Positions 29,734 to 38,784 of a DNA stretch of 64,000 nucleotides are shown here, piece after piece. The stretch's first letter is position 1; the number at the start of each line of letters is the position of its first letter. The DNA is from Pedobacter polaris. Lineage in GTDB: Bacteria; Bacteroidota; Bacteroidia; Sphingobacteriales; Sphingobacteriaceae. The notes beneath the pieces are model-generated. The model was not told the origin of the DNA, did no database searches, and saw only the letters and a list, made by a program, of their open reading frames with translations. A program made the position numbers and the translations under genes. Where the stretch lies: contig NZ_SWBR01000002.1 in assembly GCF_005116505.1 (NCBI RefSeq), positions 186,314 to 250,313 on the forward strand, in the 5' to 3' direction.

Positions 29734-29890
29734 AAAACACCCACTACAATACCCATACAAGAACAACTTTTTTCTTTAAAAACGATAAGAATATGCAATG
29801 TTTAACCACAACATTAATAAATTTATTATCTTCATGTTAGTTGTAAGAAATTTACAATAGCCAAATATAGAACCTATACTTTTGAATGAA

Positions 29891-32782
29891 ATGAGATATA
29901 CTTTTCTCTTGTTTTTTGTGGTGTTATTGCCTTCGTATTTTTTAAAAGCCCAGGGTCCAATAGGTTTACCCCAGGTTAGTAGCTATAGCAGCTTACAATA
30001 TAAAGGTGGCACCCAAAATTGGGGTATTGCGCAAGACAAAAATGGAATTTTATATTTTGCAAATAATGAAGGCCTTTTAACCTTTAATGGCGCTTACTGG
30101 AAATTATACCCTTTACCCAATAAAACTATCGTTAGATCTGTTAGAATTGATGACAGTGGCAAAATTTATGTTGGAGGTCAAGATGAAATGGGATATTTCT
30201 TTCCTAATCAAAATGGTTCGCTTATCTATCATTCTTTAAAGAATTTAATTCCAGAAGGCGAAAAGCAGTTTGCAGACATCTGGGACATTTATATTTTAAA
30301 TAAGGAAGTATATTTTAGAATAGTAAATAAGATTTTTAGATTAAGTAATAACAAAATTGATGTTTACGTTACTCGAAATGCATGGGTTTACATGGGTAAT
30401 GTGAATAAAGAAATCCTTGCTCAGGAGAATAAAATTGGTTTAAAATATTTTAAAAATGGCGAGTGGCTAATGAAGTGTGATGATAAACGCATTCTAAATG
30501 TTAACATAACTTCTATCTTACCTTACAATGCTGATACCTTACTAATCACCACACTAAAAGATGGGTTATTTCTATTAAAAGGAAATAAGCTGATTAAAAA
30601 ACAAACCATTAACGATAAAATATTCTTGAATGACCGTATCAATTGCGCAATTCAAATCAATGAAAGCTTATATGCATTAGGTACTACTTCTTCTGCCTTA
30701 TTAATTATCAATAAAGAAGGTAAAATAGAAAGGCAGTTTTCTTATGCTGAGGGTTTGAATAATAATAACATTAGAAGTGTATTGTTAGATCAGCATCAAA
30801 ATTTATGGCTTGGTTTAGATGATGGGATCTCATTCATTGCATTTAATAGTGCAATCAAGCATATTTATCCTGATAGAAACAAACAAGTCTCCAGTTATGC
30901 AACTAGAATTTTTAATAACAAACTTTATATAGGAACATCGAATGGATTGTTAGTAGCGCCGATAAACACTAATCTAGATGATTTAAGTAATACACAAGCA
31001 AAATTTACAGAAGTAACCAATACCAAAGGGCAAACGTGGGGTTTAGCAGAAGTTAATAAGCACTTATTATTAGCGAATGAAGATGGAGGTTTTGTTGTTA
31101 ATGGTTCTTCTGCCCTTCAACTATACACAGGTTTAGGAACTTGGCTGTATTCTTCATTATCCAAAGATAAAAATGATGACAATGTAGTAGCTGGAACATA
31201 TACAGGTTTGCAGCTAATAAATTATAAAGATGGAATATTTAGTGCCAAAGGGACTTTATCTGCTTTAAATGAGCCGCTTAGGTTTATTGCTGTAGATCAA
31301 AAGTTGAATTGTGTTTGGGCATCTCATCCCTACAGGGGCATTTACAAATTGGACTTATCCATAGATAGAAAAAGGATAATAAAAACCACTTTACTAACTA
31401 AAGATGATGGTTTGCCATTAACACTCTACAATTATATTTTTGCAATAAAAGATAGAATTGTTGCATCAACTGCTGATGGAATTTATGAATATAATCCTAC
31501 TAAGAAAAGATTTTATCAAAGTTCTTTTTTTAGGCCAATGTTTAGAAATTTATCAATTCAATTTTTAAATGAAGACCAAGATGGGAATGTTTGGTTTGTT
31601 TCTGAAAAGCGGGTGGGGGTAGTTGATTTTAAGCATAAAAATGACAATAAGAACTTCAATATTGTAGAATTTCCAGAACTCACTTCTAAGGTTTTGGCTG
31701 GTTTCGAAAATATTTATCCATATAATGATAGAAATATTTTTATTGGAGCAAATAAAGGTTTAATTCATATTGATTACCGAAAGTATGCTGCTAATATTTA
31801 TAAGCCTAATATTCTTTTAGGTCAGATAAGGATAATTGGTAAAACTGATAGTGTCTTTTTTGGTGGCTATTTTCCAAAAGATAGAAAAACTATGCCTAAG
31901 TTATCTTACGAGTTTAATTCAATGCATTTCGAATATTCTTCAACTTTATTTGAGCAAAGGGAAAATATAGAGTATAGTTATCAATTAAAAGGATACGACG
32001 AAGATTGGTCTGTTTGGAGTAGCAAAAGTGAAAAGGACTACACCAATTTACCACATGGGAAATATAATTTTTTAGTTAAAGCTAGAAACAATTTAGGCAA
32101 TGAATCTATACCTACCAGTTACAGCTTTACAATTTCACCAGCGTGGTATAGAAGTAATCTAGCTTATGTATTTTATATCTTGTTTTTTGGATTTCTTGTA
32201 TACCTTTTAATTAAACTTCAAGAGAAAGAACATTTAAAAGAGCAAGATGATTTAAGACAAAAACATCAATTAGAAATAGAGCGTAATGAGCAGCAGATTA
32301 CAAAGCTCCAAAAGAAACAATTAGAAGCTGATGTTGAATTTAAAAATAAGGAACTAGCAACTACCACTATGCACTTGGTGCAGAGAGGAAAGCTTTTGTC
32401 TAAAATTGGAGATGAGCTTTTACCTTTGGTTCAGCAGTCTACAAGTAAGGATACTGCAAATGATTTAAAGAAAGTAATTAGGTTATTAAACGAAGCAAAA
32501 AAACTAGATAGCGATTGGGATCAATTTGCCATACACTTTGATCAGGTACATGCAAATTTCTTAAGCAATTTAAAAGATAAATACCCTAATCTTAGTCCAA
32601 ATGATTTAAAGCTATGTGCCTATCTCAAATTAAATTTATCATCTAAAGAAATTGCACAACTTTTAAATATTACACCTAGAGCCGTAGAAGTAAGCAGATA
32701 CAGGCTAAGGAAAAAATTGAATTTGAAACCCGAAATAAATTTATTTGATTTCTTGCTTAATGGTTCATCTAAACCAACTTAA
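29891..32782 (+). CDS. Membrane-anchored propeller/Y_Y_Y sensor with LuxR-type HTH regulator
   Basis: Single-chain sensor-regulator. After a signal sequence (ends FLKAQ) come repeated two-component-regulator propeller blades (to about residue 640), a triple-tyrosine Ig-like domain (about 690-750, ending just before the membrane) and one membrane helix near residue 765 (YVFYILFFGFLVYLLIK). A charged coiled coil follows, then a C-terminal LuxR/GerE-like HTH (SSKEIAQLLNITPRAVEVSRYR). No histidine kinase or receiver domain is present, so signal and DNA binding are joined in one molecule. The ATG at 29891 was preferred to an in-frame TTG three codons earlier. A TACTTTTG element at 29877-29884 would leave almost no leader. 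Divergent from the SusC-GH16 operon, which it probably controls. Confidence 0.9.
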   Translation: MRYTFLLFFVVLLPSYFLKAQGPIGLPQVSSYSSLQYKGGTQNWGIAQDKNGILYFANNEGLLTFNGAYWKLYPLPNKTIVRSVRIDDSGKIYVGGQDEMGYFFPNQNGSLIYHSLKNLIPEGEKQFADIWDIYILNKEVYFRIVNKIFRLSNNKIDVYVTRNAWVYMGNVNKEILAQENKIGLKYFKNGEWLMKCDDKRILNVNITSILPYNADTLLITTLKDGLFLLKGNKLIKKQTINDKIFLNDRINCAIQINESLYALGTTSSALLIINKEGKIERQFSYAEGLNNNNIRSVLLDQHQNLWLGLDDGISFIAFNSAIKHIYPDRNKQVSSYATRIFNNKLYIGTSNGLLVAPINTNLDDLSNTQAKFTEVTNTKGQTWGLAEVNKHLLLANEDGGFVVNGSSALQLYTGLGTWLYSSLSKDKNDDNVVAGTYTGLQLINYKDGIFSAKGTLSALNEPLRFIAVDQKLNCVWASHPYRGIYKLDLSIDRKRIIKTTLLTKDDGLPLTLYNYIFAIKDRIVASTADGIYEYNPTKKRFYQSSFFRPMFRNLSIQFLNEDQDGNVWFVSEKRVGVVDFKHKNDNKNFNIVEFPELTSKVLAGFENIYPYNDRNIFIGANKGLIHIDYRKYAANIYKPNILLGQIRIIGKTDSVFFGGYFPKDRKTMPKLSYEFNSMHFEYSSTLFEQRENIEYSYQLKGYDEDWSVWSSKSEKDYTNLPHGKYNFLVKARNNLGNESIPTSYSFTISPAWYRSNLAYVFYILFFGFLVYLLIKLQEKEHLKEQDDLRQKHQLEIERNEQQITKLQKKQLEADVEFKNKELATTTMHLVQRGKLLSKIGDELLPLVQQSTSKDTANDLKKVIRLLNEAKKLDSDWDQFAIHFDQVHANFLSNLKDKYPNLSPNDLKLCAYLKLNLSSKEIAQLLNITPRAVEVSRYRLRKKLNLKPEINLFDFLLNGSSKPT

Positions 32783-33303
32783 CAACACTTATAATAAATT
32801 TTTACTTGGTTGTTTTTAGTAGACCAAGCAATATAAATGCTCTTATCTTTACCTAAACTATAATAAAAACCATTTAATTTTGTTTGTTTAAGTTCATCGT
32901 AAAAGGCTTTATCTGGTGTGTTATTGTCTAATTCTTGATCTTCAGTTATGGCAGGTTCAAGAAAGTGTTCCTCCTCAAAGAAAACGTTAATCTGTTCATT
33001 TATGAACTTAATTTTATCGTTTTCTTTTTTTAAATCTTCGCTCGCTAAATAACTTTTTAAAAGTTCAGCTGTTTTAATTTGTTTATGATAAATCTGGCTC
33101 CCTTTAAAGTTAGTAATGGTAAAATTTAATACCATATCTGAAGATTTCTTTCCAGTTAAAGTAAGCTTAAAAGTGTCTAGGTTAACTGTATCGGTAAAAG
33201 CTTGTAATTTCGTCTTTTCAGTTATAGGATCAACTTTCTTTTCAGTATTACAGGAAGTAAAAGCTAGAAAGGCAAATAAAAGTAGGAGGTAAGACTGTTT
33301 CAT
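32779..33303 (-). CDS. Hypothetical lipoprotein
   Basis: A 174-residue protein I cannot assign to a family. A clear lipoprotein signal (LLLFAFLAFTSC, Cys18) predicts membrane anchoring. The mature part is charged, has no internal membrane segment, and ends in two cysteines (KIYYKCC). Its stop codon overlaps that of the convergent regulator by 4 bases. It does not look functionally tied to the utilisation locus. It could be cotranscribed with the kdsB gene upstream, which ends 39 bases before its start. Confidence 0.75.
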   Translation of the reverse strand: MKQSYLLLLFAFLAFTSCNTEKKVDPITEKTKLQAFTDTVNLDTFKLTLTGKKSSDMVLNFTITNFKGSQIYHKQIKTAELLKSYLASEDLKKENDKIKFINEQINVFFEEEHFLEPAITEDQELDNNTPDKAFYDELKQTKLNGFYYSLGKDKSIYIAWSTKNNQVKIYYKCC

Positions 33304-33342
33304 AGGTGTTATCGATTTAACAACCGAAGATAAAAAAATATC

Positions 33343-34125
33343 CTAAAAAATTATTTTTTGTAAATCTTCAGGCGTATCGATAGCTATGGTTTCTATTCCC
33401 GTAACTTTTGTTTGTATTTGATAACCATTTTCTAACCAACGTAATTGCTCTAAACTTTCGGCTAATTCTAATGAAGATGGGGCTAGCTTGGTAATTTCTA
33501 GTAAGGTTTGAGTTGTATAACCGTAAATACCAATGTGTTTATAAAATTGATGAGTGGTTACCCAATCTTCTTTTTTTTCCGCATTGCGGAGATATGGAAT
33601 TGGATGGCGGCTAAAATAGATAGCCTGCTGGTTAGCATTAATTACCACCTTAGGAATATTTGTATTAAAGAGCTCATCATCACCATGAATTTCTTTAATT
33701 AAAGTAGCAAGTTGAATATTTTTATCTGTAAAACAAGAACGAACCAAAGCGATTTGTGCCGGATCAATAAAAGGTTCATCGCCTTGAATATTTATTACCA
33801 CATCATAACCAGGAAGCTTCAGTGCAACCTCAGCACAACGATCTGTTCCGCTTTGGTGTTTCGTGTCAGTCATTATTACTTCGCCTCCAAATGCTTTAAC
33901 AACAGAAGAAATTCTTTCATCGTCAGTAGCTACAACAACTTTATCTAAATCACACTTTTTAGCTTGTTCGTAAACGCGTTGGATCATTGTTTTTCCAGCA
34001 ATATCAACCAAGGGTTTTGCTGGAAAACGCGTTGAAGCGTAGCGAGCCGGAATGATACCTAGAGTTTTAACCCCTAAATCCCCTGAAGGGGACTTTGTAT
34101 TTCTATCTTGGATGTGATGAGCCAT
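33343..34125 (-). CDS. kdsB: 3-deoxy-manno-octulosonate cytidylyltransferase
   Basis: Activates KDO as CMP-KDO for lipopolysaccharide inner-core synthesis, in the cytosol. Family motifs: GIIPARYASTRFPAKPL near the N-terminus, VVVATDDERI, TDTKHQSGTDRCAE and VINIQGDEPFI. Normal KdsB begins almost at the GIIPARY motif. Here the nearest usable start is ATG at 34125, giving about 22 extra residues, several of them (KSPSGDLGVKT) encoded by a palindromic repeat element. A still longer frame to 34194 would run through the other arm of that element and overlap the kinase gene, so it was rejected. Confidence 0.93.
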   Translation of the reverse strand: MAHHIQDRNTKSPSGDLGVKTLGIIPARYASTRFPAKPLVDIAGKTMIQRVYEQAKKCDLDKVVVATDDERISSVVKAFGGEVIMTDTKHQSGTDRCAEVALKLPGYDVVINIQGDEPFIDPAQIALVRSCFTDKNIQLATLIKEIHGDDELFNTNIPKVVINANQQAIYFSRHPIPYLRNAEKKEDWVTTHQFYKHIGIYGYTTQTLLEITKLAPSSLELAESLEQLRWLENGYQIQTKVTGIETIAIDTPEDLQKIIF

Positions 34126-34168
34126 AAAATTACTTTGGGTTAGAAATTCCCTTTTAGGGGGTTGGGGG
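34069..34168. repeat. Paired palindromic element, copy A (inside kinase/kdsB junction)
   Basis: Left arm 34069-34095 (ACCCCTAAATCCCC, then TGAAGGGGACTT) and right arm 34146-34168 (TTCCCTTTTAGGGGGTTGGG) enclose a loop containing the kdsB start codon. The right arm supplies the last residues and the stop codon of the kinase gene. Same design as copies at 37843 and 42331. Confidence 0.75.
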
Positions 34169-34780
34169 AAACAATCCGTTAATCTCCGCTTCAATAGATT
34201 GGATGATAGAACCTAAATCTTCTGGATTATTCGTAAAATCAAGCTTATCCTTATCTAAAATTAGAAGTTTACCCAGACTATAGTTTTTAATCCAAGCTTC
34301 ATATTTTTCATTCAGTTTAGATAAATAATCTATGCGGATGCTAGCTTCATATTCTCTTCCTCTGCGTTGTATATTGTTTACTAAAGTAGGTACAGATGCT
34401 CTTAAGTAAACCAGCAAATCTGGTGGTTTAATAAATGAAGTGATATTCTCGAAAATTGCTTTGTAATTATCATGATCGCGAGAAGTCATTAAGCCCATTT
34501 CGTGCAAGTTTTCAGCAAAAATGTGGGCATCTTCATAAATTGTACGGTCTTGAATCACATTGCGTTGATTGGTCTCAATCTCTACAATTTGCTGAAAACG
34601 ACTATTTAGAAAGTAAATTTGAAGGTTGAAACTCCATCGTTTCATATCACTATAAAAATCTTCTAAATATGGGTTATTATCTACAGCTTCGTACAAAGCT
34701 TCCCATCCGTAGTTTTTAGCAAGTAAACCTGTTAATGTTGTTTTACCTGCTCCTATGTTGCCAACTATTGCTATGTGCAT
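34154..34780 (-). CDS. Deoxynucleoside kinase
   Basis: Phosphorylates deoxynucleosides for nucleotide salvage; dNK/DCK family. The P-loop GNIGAGKTTL is at residues 7-16, the lid and ERS-like motif reads QDRTIYEDAHIF, and the family length (208 residues) is normal. In related Bacteroidetes this gene often sits near trpS or folate genes; here trpS is next upstream (81 bases). The C-terminal residues FPPTP and the stop codon fall inside a palindromic repeat element, which suggests the element inserted at the 3' end and replaced the original terminus. Confidence 0.9.
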   Translation of the reverse strand: MHIAIVGNIGAGKTTLTGLLAKNYGWEALYEAVDNNPYLEDFYSDMKRWSFNLQIYFLNSRFQQIVEIETNQRNVIQDRTIYEDAHIFAENLHEMGLMTSRDHDNYKAIFENITSFIKPPDLLVYLRASVPTLVNNIQRRGREYEASIRIDYLSKLNEKYEAWIKNYSLGKLLILDKDKLDFTNNPEDLGSIIQSIEAEINGLFPPTP

Positions 34781-34861
34781 ATATTAGTATTGAGATTTGC
34801 GTATTGTGTATTGCGATTGTGCCATTTTAGCACAGCCTTTACATTACACAATACTACTAAA

Positions 34862-35860
34862 TTAAAAACTTTTAAACCCTATTAATTCTCTAACTTCTCT
34901 AATGGTTTTTTGTGCGCTCTCTCGAGCTTTTAAAGCACCATGCCTTGCCACCTGGCGGAGGTAAGAAGTATCTGCAGCAATTTCATTGATACGTTCACGC
35001 ATTGGCGTTGTGGTAATGATCATGTCTTCTGCCAATTGTTTTTTAAAATCGCCATAACGGATGGCCATTTTGTTATATTGCTCATCAAAATGCGCTAAGG
35101 TGTCTGCTGATGAAACAATTTTCATTAAATCGAATAGGTTTTGAATTGCTTCTGGCTTTTCTTGATATTCTGCAGTAGGGCCACTATCTGTAACAGCTCT
35201 AGAAACTTTTTTACGAATAATTTCTGGTGTGTCAGATAAATAAACGGCATTACCTTCACCTTCAGATTTACCCATTTTACCTTTACCATCCAGACCTGGT
35301 ACTTTTACCAAATTTTTAGAATAGCTAAAGGCATATGGTTCTGGAAAATAATCTTGATTATATAAACGGTTAAAACGATTACCAAAAGTACGAGCCATTT
35401 CTAAATGCTGTTCTTGGTCTTTACCAACCGGAACCTTTGTAGCTCTATGTATTAAAATATCTGCAGCCATTAATACAGGGTAAGTTAATAAACCTGCATT
35501 TACATTATCCGGATTAGCACGAACCTTATCTTTAAATGAGGTACTACGTTCTAATTCACCCATATATGCATTCATATTTAAATACAAATATAATTCAGCA
35601 ATTTCTGGCACGTCAGATTGTACATAAATTGTACTTACTTCTGGATCGATACCACAAGCTAAATATTCAACCAGAACATGTTTTACATTTCCATGTAAAT
35701 CTCCAGGCGTTGGATGCGTAGTAAGTGAATGTAGATCGGCAATAAAAAAATAGCAGTTATAGTCATGTTGCATTTGCACGAAGTTTTTTACTGCTCCGTA
35801 GTAATTTCCTATATGTAATTTTCCAGTAGAACGAATTCCACTTAGTACTGTTTCTTTCAT
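34862..35860 (-). CDS. trpS: Tryptophan--tRNA ligase
   Basis: Charges tRNA-Trp; class I aminoacyl-tRNA synthetase of 332 residues, the usual bacterial length. The HIGH-like motif is KLHIGNYYGA near the N-terminus, and the KMSKS-like motif is KGKMGKSEG in the middle. QSDVPEIAELYLYLN and HRATKVPVGKDQEQHLE are typical TrpS segments. No T-box leader is visible upstream. It is probably the first gene of a short minus-strand run with the kinase and kdsB genes. Confidence 0.97.
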   Translation of the reverse strand: MKETVLSGIRSTGKLHIGNYYGAVKNFVQMQHDYNCYFFIADLHSLTTHPTPGDLHGNVKHVLVEYLACGIDPEVSTIYVQSDVPEIAELYLYLNMNAYMGELERSTSFKDKVRANPDNVNAGLLTYPVLMAADILIHRATKVPVGKDQEQHLEMARTFGNRFNRLYNQDYFPEPYAFSYSKNLVKVPGLDGKGKMGKSEGEGNAVYLSDTPEIIRKKVSRAVTDSGPTAEYQEKPEAIQNLFDLMKIVSSADTLAHFDEQYNKMAIRYGDFKKQLAEDMIITTTPMRERINEIAADTSYLRQVARHGALKARESAQKTIREVRELIGFKSF

Positions 35861-36000
35861 AATTGCCGAAATTAAGAAAAAACATAGGAATGGATTTGAA
35901 ATATTTATTTTTTGTAATAAAATGAGGTGTTTTTATGAAAATTAATTAGGCTTGTTCAAAAAATGAGAAATAGATTTTCTTAATTTGTACTTTTACTTAA

Positions 36001-36726
36001 ATGATTAAATTGCTTAAAAGAATACATTCCATTTATTTTTCTTTTTGGATTGTATTTTTCTTTTTCCTTTTTTGGCCACTTTATTATTGGGGAACACGAA
36101 GGCCGAGTCGCTATTTGGCGCTTAATAAAATTAGAGCAGTACATGCTTTTTTGTCCACAGCTTTGTCGGGTGTGTTTTTTCGTTTTAAATTTGAAAAACC
36201 CCTTGACAATCAAACTTATATTTATTGTGCTAACCATACTTCTAACCTAGATATTGTTTTGTTTTGCCTTTTGGCCAAAGGGAAATTTCATTTTATGGGT
36301 AAAGAAGAACTGATGAAAAACCCAGTATTAGGCATTTTTTTTAGAACAATAGATGTGGCTGTTTCTAGAGATAGTAAAATATCTGCATTTAGAGCATTTA
36401 AAAAAGTTGGTGAAAATTTGGATAGAGGAATGAGTTTGATCATTTTTCCAGAAGGAAGGATAGATGATTTATATCCTCCAGTATTACATGAATTTAAAAA
36501 TGGACCATTTAGGCTGGCGATAGAACATAACATCCCAATTGTACCTGTAAGTATTATAAATTTATGGGAGATAATGTGGGATAGTGGTTTTAAATACGGA
36601 ACAAGACCAGGTATAGGAGAAATTTATGTGCATGAACCAATTTCAACTGTTATCTTAGCAACCGAAAGCGCTGATGTTTTAAAGGAAGAGGTTTTTAATA
36701 AAATTAATAGTAAGCTACAGAGATGA
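36001..36726 (+). CDS. Lysophosphatidic acid acyltransferase-like protein (PlsC family)
   Basis: 1-acyl-sn-glycerol-3-phosphate acyltransferase family, which makes phosphatidic acid at the inner membrane. Catalytic motif I is NHTSNLD (His79 to Asp84), motif III is FPEGRIDD, and a hydrophobic N-terminal helix (about 11-30) anchors it. 241 residues, as expected. The stop codon overlaps the gatC start (ATGA), so the two genes are translationally coupled. Whether it is the only PlsC in this organism cannot be known from this window. Confidence 0.9.
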   Translation: MIKLLKRIHSIYFSFWIVFFFFLFWPLYYWGTRRPSRYLALNKIRAVHAFLSTALSGVFFRFKFEKPLDNQTYIYCANHTSNLDIVLFCLLAKGKFHFMGKEELMKNPVLGIFFRTIDVAVSRDSKISAFRAFKKVGENLDRGMSLIIFPEGRIDDLYPPVLHEFKNGPFRLAIEHNIPIVPVSIINLWEIMWDSGFKYGTRPGIGEIYVHEPISTVILATESADVLKEEVFNKINSKLQR

Positions 36727-37016
36727 TAATAGATAAAGAAACCGTACATAAGGTTGCCGATTTAGCTAGAATAGCCATAAAAGAAGAGGAAGTAGGGGCT
36801 TTAACTAAAGAAATGAACAAAATACTTACGTTTATGGAAAAGTTAAATGAGTTAGATACTACAGGAGTAAAACCACTTGTGTATATGAATGAAGAGGTTA
36901 ACGTTTGGAGAGAAGATGTAGTTAAACATGAAATTAGCGTAACAGACGGTTTAAAAAATGCTGCAAAACATAACGAAAGCTTCTTCTTCGTGCCTAAAAT
37001 TATAGAAAAACAATAA
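36723..37016 (+). CDS. gatC: Aspartyl/glutamyl-tRNA amidotransferase subunit C
   Basis: Small stabilising subunit of GatCAB, which converts misacylated Glu-tRNA-Gln or Asp-tRNA-Asn to the correct amide. 97 residues, with the family beginning VHKVADLARIAIKEEEV, the ILTFMEKLNELDT helix and the C-terminal FFFVPKIIEK. It overlaps the acyltransferase stop codon by 4 bases. GatA and GatB are not in the window. Confidence 0.95.
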   Translation: MIIDKETVHKVADLARIAIKEEEVGALTKEMNKILTFMEKLNELDTTGVKPLVYMNEEVNVWREDVVKHEISVTDGLKNAAKHNESFFFVPKIIEKQ

Positions 37017-37085
37017 AGTCCTAATGAAAAATAATTCTACACTGTAACATTGGGTAGGTAAGTTTGGTCTAAAAAAGAAAAAACA

Positions 37086-37844
37086 ATGCAGAAAGCACTA
37101 ATCAACATTAAAGATATAGGTCGTAAATACGTAATTGGTACAGAAGTAATTCACGCTTTAAAATCTGTAAGTTTAGATATTAATAAAGGTGAATTTGTTG
37201 CTTTAATGGGGCCTTCTGGTTCTGGTAAATCTACCTTAATGAATATCTTAGGTTGCTTAGATACACCAAGTAAAGGCGATTATATTTTAAATGGGGTTAA
37301 TGTTAGTCAAATGAGTGAAAACGAATTGGCTGAAGTGAGAAATAAAGAAATTGGCTTCGTTTTTCAAACATTTAACTTATTACCACGCTCAACTTCATTA
37401 GATAATGTAGCACTGCCTTTAATTTATGCTGGTGCCGGAAAAAAAGAACGAGATGCTAGAGCTACTAAAGCACTAGAAAATGTTGGTTTAGGTAATCGAA
37501 TTACACACAAACCAAATGAGCTTTCTGGAGGGCAGCGTCAACGTGTTGCTGTAGCAAGAGCATTAATCAATAATCCATCAATTATTCTGGCAGATGAGCC
37601 TACAGGTAACTTAGATACCAAAACCTCTATCGAAATTATGGGTTTACTTGAAGAAATTCATAGTAAAGGGAATACCATTATTTTGGTAACTCACGAAGAA
37701 GATATTGCACAACATGCACATAGAATTGTGCGTATGCGTGATGGTTTGATCGAAAAAGACTATGTAAATGATGATATCAAAACTGTGTCACCCCGTTTAT
37801 CTCACTTAGATAAAAAAGGTGATGATTTTGAGAACATACAATAA
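37086..37844 (+). CDS. ABC transporter ATP-binding protein, LolD/MacB type
   Basis: ATPase of a type VII (MacB/LolCDE-like) ABC transporter. Walker A is GPSGSGKST, the Q-loop region is [11 protein letters not shown], the signature is [15 protein letters not shown], and Walker B is [12 protein letters not shown]. 252 residues, one domain. The MacB-type permease gene 3.2 kb downstream (41089) is a candidate partner, although the two genes are not adjacent. The stop codon TAA (37842-37844) is immediately followed by a palindromic repeat element. A TAAGTTTG element (37059-37066) lies 20 bases before the ATG but lacks a clear -33 box. Confidence 0.93.
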   Translation: MQKALINIKDIGRKYVIGTEVIHALKSVSLDINKGEFVALMGPSGSGKSTLMNILGCLDTPSKGDYILNGVNVSQMSENELAEVRNKEIGFVFQTFNLLPRSTSLDNVALPLIYAGAGKKERDARATKALENVGLGNRITHKPNELSGGQRQRVAVARALINNPSIILADEPTGNLDTKTSIEIMGLLEEIHSKGNTIILVTHEEDIAQHAHRIVRMRDGLIEKDYVNDDIKTVSPRLSHLDKKGDDFENIQ

Positions 37845-37912
37845 ACCCCTAAATCTCCTAAGGGAGACTTTGGTATTTTTTAACATTTAATTCCCCTTTA
37901 GGGGCTAGGGGT
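37843..37912. repeat. Paired palindromic element, copy B
   Basis: Left arm 37843-37873 (ACCCCTAAATCTCC, then TAAGGGAGACTT) and right arm 37889-37912 (TTCCCCTTTAGGGGCTAGGG). It fills the whole gap between the ABC ATPase stop codon and the ATG of the cobalamin adenosyltransferase, so its purine-rich end forms the sequence just before that start. Confidence 0.8.
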
Positions 37913-38461
37913 ATGAAAATTTATACAAAAACTGGCGATAAGGGTCAAACCTCACTAATTGGAGGTACGCGTGTACCCAAGTACCATGTTCGCATTGAAA
38001 GCTATGGAACAGTTGATGAGTTAAATTCTTACATTGGTTTAATTATGTGCCAAGACATAGAAGCACATCATCAACAGATTTTAAAAGAGATCCAAGATAG
38101 GTTATTCACAATTGGATCTTCATTAGCATCAGACCCAGAAAGGTCAAAAATGAAAATTCCTGATTTGTTAGAGAGCGACATTTCTCTGTTAGAAAAAGAA
38201 ATGGATAGCATGAATGATGTGTTGCCAGAACTTAAACATTTTATCTTACCAGGGGGAAATACAATTGTATCTTATTGTCATTTAGCTCGTTGTGTTTGTA
38301 GAAGAGCAGAGAGATTAACAGTTCATTTAGCAGAAGAAAGTTTTGTTGACAGCAATATTACAATCTATTTGAACAGATTAAGTGATTATTTGTTTGTTTT
38401 GGCACGAAAACTGAATGCAGATGCTAAAACAGTAGAAAACATTTGGATACCGCGCTTGTAA
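37913..38461 (+). CDS. ATP:cob(I)alamin adenosyltransferase, PduO type
   Basis: Adenosylates corrinoids to give adenosylcobalamin. It has the PduO-type N-terminal signature (IYTKTGDKGQTSLIGGTRV), the SYGTVDELNSYIG segment and the helix with CRRAERLTVHL. 182 residues, the normal length of the single-domain enzyme. The ATG directly abuts the end of a palindromic repeat element, whose GGGGCTAGGGG sequence could act as an unusual ribosome-binding region. Stand-alone in its neighbourhood; no other cobalamin genes are present. Confidence 0.92.
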   Translation: MKIYTKTGDKGQTSLIGGTRVPKYHVRIESYGTVDELNSYIGLIMCQDIEAHHQQILKEIQDRLFTIGSSLASDPERSKMKIPDLLESDISLLEKEMDSMNDVLPELKHFILPGGNTIVSYCHLARCVCRRAERLTVHLAEESFVDSNITIYLNRLSDYLFVLARKLNADAKTVENIWIPRL

Positions 38462-38478
38462 AATGGTGGAAAAAAATA

Positions 38479-38511
38479 TTTGTTTTGCTCGTTTTTTTTA
38501 ACATACTTTTG
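38479..38511 (+). promoter_or_regulatory. Promoter of the DUF2795 gene
   Basis: TTTG (38479-38482), a 21-base spacer and TACTTTTG (38504-38511) match the Bacteroidetes -33/-7 consensus. The ATG is 37 bases downstream. Confidence 0.6.
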
Positions 38512-38547
38512 CGCAAATAGAAAATAGAATAATTTAATAATAAGAAT

Positions 38548-38769
38548 ATGTATTGGACATTAGAACTAGCATCGCACTTGGAAGACGCTCCATGGCCTGC
38601 AACAAAAGACGAATTAATTGATTATGGTATTCGTTCTGGTGCACCTGTAGAGGTGATTGAGAATTTACAAGCCTTAGAAGATGATGGTGAGCCTTATGAA
38701 ACGATTGAAGAAATCTGGCCAGATTATCCGACAAAAGACGACTTCTTCTTTAACGAAGATGAATATTAA
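38548..38769 (+). CDS. DUF2795 domain-containing small acidic protein
   Basis: A 73-residue, very acidic protein of the DUF2795 family, recognised from MYWTLELASHLEDAPWPATK and the C-terminal PDYPTKDDFFFNEDEY. Near-identical proteins are widespread in Sphingobacteriia and Flavobacteriia, but I know of no function. It has its own promoter and terminator, so it is a single-gene transcript. The family name fits by sequence; everything else is unknown. Confidence 0.9.
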   Translation: MYWTLELASHLEDAPWPATKDELIDYGIRSGAPVEVIENLQALEDDGEPYETIEEIWPDYPTKDDFFFNEDEY

Positions 38770-38784
38770 ATCTTAAATGATTAT

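Noticed and set aside
29882-29890. TTG start of the propeller regulator
   Set aside because: An ATG three codons later gives a normal signal sequence; no reason to prefer TTG.
34125-34194. Longer kdsB start at 34194
   Set aside because: It would overlap the kinase gene and translate both arms of the repeat element; the ATG at 34125 is nearer to the conserved N-terminal motif.
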